NCBI GenBank assembly: GCA_029059965.1 | Contig: JAIDUY010000470.1 | Location: 1-6,483 of the forward strand | Direction of reading: 5' to 3' | Origin: Muribaculaceae bacterium | Lineage (GTDB): Bacteria; Bacteroidota; Bacteroidia; Bacteroidales; Muribaculaceae | DNA length: 6,483 nt | Part shown: piece after piece, positions 4,475 through 6,483 of the stretch | Layout: every line of letters begins with the position of its first letter | How positions within the stretch are numbered: position 1 is the stretch's first letter | Made by a program: the position numbers and the translations under genes | The notes under the pieces: generated by a model | What the model saw: the letters and a program-made list of their open reading frames with translations, nothing else | Told to the model about the DNA's origin: nothing | The model's database searches: none

Positions 4475-6408
4475 AAAAAGTTTTACTCGCTTTAGCGGCG
4501 GCTGTCGTTAGTGTCAGCTCCGCTTTCGCTGCTACCGTAGGAGATACCTACACAAAGGTAGCAAGCTCCGCAGACCTCACTGTAGGCGATGAGTACATCA
4601 TCTGCTACGAGACAAACGCCATGGGCGGCAAAAACAGCTCAAAATCCTTCTATGATAATGTTGCTGACGGCGTCACAATTAACGGAGATGTTGCAAAAAT
4701 TAAAAACGCCAGCGTAATGTCCTTCACAATTGTCGAAGGTACTGCTGCTAACACATATGCCTTTAAGCTGGAAGACGGCAAATTCATTTCCTGCACAAGT
4801 GTCGCTAATGGTAATACCGATAGTGCCGATACTTTGGGTGAAACGAGCAACATGAATATCACTCTCTCCAGTGGTGTTGCAACTATCATCTTCACAAAAA
4901 ACAGCAACAACAACAGCAATAAATTTCAGTACAACACAAGCAGTCCCCGCTTTACAAATTACAAGACCGGAACTCAGAAAAACTGTACCCTCTATAAGAA
5001 AGATAGCGGTGGTTATACCGTCCTTGCTCCCTCCATCGCCTGCGCCGACAACGTGGTGACCATCACCAACAACGAAGAAGGTGCCACCGTCTACTACACC
5101 ACCGACGGCACCACGCCCGACGCTACTTCCACACTCTACACCGCACCCTTCGCCATCACCGAGACCTGCACTGTAAAGGCAGTCGCAATCAAAGACGGAG
5201 AAAGCAGTATCCCCACTACCTACACTGCTACTTTCGTAGCTCCCGCCGAGGTTGAGCCCTTCACCAGCAGCATCGCCGCTGTCGACGACGTCATCACCGC
5301 TGCCCGCGGCACCGAAATCACCTTCACCTCGCTCCACGCAGCCAAGATTGAGGCTGTAATCGCCATCGAGGGTCAGGATGACGCCACCGAGAGCGTCGAA
5401 TCCGACAAGTTCGTCTACACCGTAAGCGAAGCCGCAAGCATTATGCTGACTTCCTACAATGTCGACGGCACCCAAGCCCACGAGGCACTCTACGAAATCG
5501 CCCTCGAGGCAGCTCCTCTGTGCGGCGAAGTGGTATTCAACCCCGCCAGCGGCAGCGCAGTAATTGCCGGCTCCGAAGTGACCATCACCTGCGAGAATGC
5601 AGCTGTGATTACCTACTTCATTGAAATCAATGGCGAACTCGGCGATGCCATCGAGGTAGAAGGCAGCGAGGCTAAGGTAGTCGTCAACGAAGCCTGCACA
5701 ATCCATGCCGACGCAAAGAATATCGACGGCGTACCCTCCGAAGCTGCTGAAGCATCCTACACCATCGCCGAAGCACCCGCTACCGGCAGCGCAATGTTCG
5801 ACTTCACCGACCTCGAAAAGACTTGCGACCTGCACTCCGGCATCAATGTTTCCGACCTGCCCACTGCAACAGGCAGCGGCATCAACTTTGGCGATTACAA
5901 AGGTAACTTCACAAACGGAGTTGTTACTGTAAGCTTTGCCAAAGGCACCAACACCAGCAACGGTCCCCGCTGGTGGTACAGCAAAAACGGCTACCACGTC
6001 CGCATGTATGCCAACAACACCGTTACCGTAACCGTTAATCCCGGATGCGAAATCACTTCCATCGAATTCACTCAGGGCGATGACAACGACTGGGCTATGG
6101 GCGCAGGCGCACCCGCCGGTACATGGAGCGGTAAGACCTGGACTCCCACTCCCGCAGCATCCGCTATGATGCGCGAAGCTGCCAAGGGTGTTGAAAGCGT
6201 AACCTTCACCCCCACCGGCAAGACATTCTTCGCCACAATGAACGTCAACTACGAGCAGCCCACCACCGGTGTTGGCAGCGTAGTTGTTGACGACGCCAAT
6301 GCGCCTGTCGAGTACTACAACCTGCAGGGCGTGCGCGTAGAGAACCCCGCCAACGGCCTCTACATCCGTCGTCAGGGCAACAACGTAAGCAAAGTCTTCG
6401 TTCGCTAA
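4471..6408 (+). CDS. Secreted multidomain protein with CHB_HEX-like module and C-terminal sorting-type tail
   Basis: This 645-residue exported protein has unknown function. A type I signal peptide (1-20, ending SSAFA) is followed by Ala21. Residues 21-182 form an N-terminal domain (TVGDEYIICYETNA; Asn/Ser-rich loop at 144-150) of a kind I associate with Bacteroidales secreted proteins. Residues 186-255 match the chitobiase/beta-hexosaminidase C-terminal type module, with VYYTTDGTTPDATSTLYTAP and CTVKAVAIKDG. Two looser copies follow (about 256-346 and 347-434), sharing the terminal strand and Asp-Gly turn (DG at 242, 332 and 419). Residues 440-597 are another beta-rich domain (FDFTDLEKTCD; later GVESVTFTPTGKTFFATMNV). 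The tail 612-645 (PVEYYNLQGVRV, NGLYIRRQG, SKVFVR) resembles type IX secretion sorting domains, in a short form. There is no catalytic motif I recognise; adhesion, carbohydrate contact or a surface structural role are possible. GC rises sharply after about 5030. Start: ATG with AAA AAA and a clear signal peptide. Confidence 0.85.
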   Translation: MKKVLLALAAAVVSVSSAFAATVGDTYTKVASSADLTVGDEYIICYETNAMGGKNSSKSFYDNVADGVTINGDVAKIKNASVMSFTIVEGTAANTYAFKLEDGKFISCTSVANGNTDSADTLGETSNMNITLSSGVATIIFTKNSNNNSNKFQYNTSSPRFTNYKTGTQKNCTLYKKDSGGYTVLAPSIACADNVVTITNNEEGATVYYTTDGTTPDATSTLYTAPFAITETCTVKAVAIKDGESSIPTTYTATFVAPAEVEPFTSSIAAVDDVITAARGTEITFTSLHAAKIEAVIAIEGQDDATESVESDKFVYTVSEAASIMLTSYNVDGTQAHEALYEIALEAAPLCGEVVFNPASGSAVIAGSEVTITCENAAVITYFIEINGELGDAIEVEGSEAKVVVNEACTIHADAKNIDGVPSEAAEASYTIAEAPATGSAMFDFTDLEKTCDLHSGINVSDLPTATGSGINFGDYKGNFTNGVVTVSFAKGTNTSNGPRWWYSKNGYHVRMYANNTVTVTVNPGCEITSIEFTQGDDNDWAMGAGAPAGTWSGKTWTPTPAASAMMREAAKGVESVTFTPTGKTFFATMNVNYEQPTTGVGSVVVDDANAPVEYYNLQGVRVENPANGLYIRRQGNNVSKVFVR

Positions 6409-6483
6409 ACCCCAAGCCCCATACCCTGTCACTTAAACACCTCTTACGCTGCCCACGATAAGCCTCGTGTAGAACTCGGTGGG
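6409..6483 (+). other. Downstream segment with weak inverted repeat, window edge
   Basis: After the TAA stop the sequence is C-rich and non-coding. CACGA (6454-6458) can pair with TCGTG (6465-6469) around six bases. Alternatively CCCAC (6452-6456) can pair with GTGGG at the very end (6479-6483). No T-tract follows inside the window, so a terminator cannot be called here. Confidence 0.25.

Noticed and set aside
4639..6432. 597-residue minus-strand open frame opposite the secreted-protein gene
   Set aside because: It is an antisense shadow: Gly/Val/Cys-rich, no signal or domain, explained by codon bias of the plus-strand gene, which has a signal peptide, promoter and recognised domains.
6452..6483. 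Terminator of the secreted-protein gene
   Set aside because: The inverted repeats are weak and mutually exclusive, and the window ends before any T-tract could be seen.

Overview
The window looks like chromosomal DNA from a high-GC member of the Bacteroidales; a Muribaculaceae-like gut bacterium would fit, but the family is inference. Three things point to the Bacteroidota. The gene families are typical: a Bacteroidetes-type LptE, its small conserved TPR neighbour, a bacterial M28 glutaminyl cyclase, and a secreted protein with a chitobiase-like module and a short C-terminal sorting-type tail. The promoters carry the Bacteroidetes -7 box TAnnTTTG (1489-1496 and 4151-4158 on the minus strand, 4367-4374 on the plus strand). 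The genes have no obvious Shine-Dalgarno sequences.

Layout. The left two thirds (55-4141) are five minus-strand genes in two apparent transcription units. The upstream unit reads right to left: a sigma-54 enhancer-binding protein without a sensor domain (2891-4141), the LPS-assembly lipoprotein LptE (2371-2904, overlapping the regulator by 14 nt) and a conserved TPR-like protein (1578-2366, 4 nt after lptE). It ends at a possible hairpin terminator (1531-1569). A new promoter (1489-1520) then drives the second unit: an M28-family glutaminyl cyclase (480-1466) and a SufE-type sulfur acceptor (55-483), joined by an ATGA overlap.

A 329-bp intergenic region (4142-4470) separates the regulator from a divergent plus-strand gene (4471-6408). 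It holds both divergent promoters, a GC-rich direct repeat with a hairpin, an AT-rich patch and a plus-strand leader of about 90 nt with two compact hairpins. The plus-strand gene encodes a 645-residue secreted multidomain protein: signal peptide, AT-rich N-terminal domain, one clear and two degenerate CHB_HEX-like modules, a beta-rich domain and a sorting-type tail.

How the genes relate. Several act at the cell envelope. LptE helps insert lipopolysaccharide in the outer membrane. Glutaminyl cyclase modifies N-terminal Gln of exported proteins in the periplasm. The plus-strand protein is exported. The regulator is probably tied to LptE because they share an operon; what it controls is not visible here. 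SufE belongs to Fe-S cluster assembly and sits apart from other suf genes. I see no CRISPR array, transposase, tRNA, rRNA, phage gene or defence system. No clearly new system is evident. The least explained elements are the structured leader at 4381-4470, the sensorless regulator with its very short leader, and the compositionally mosaic secreted gene.
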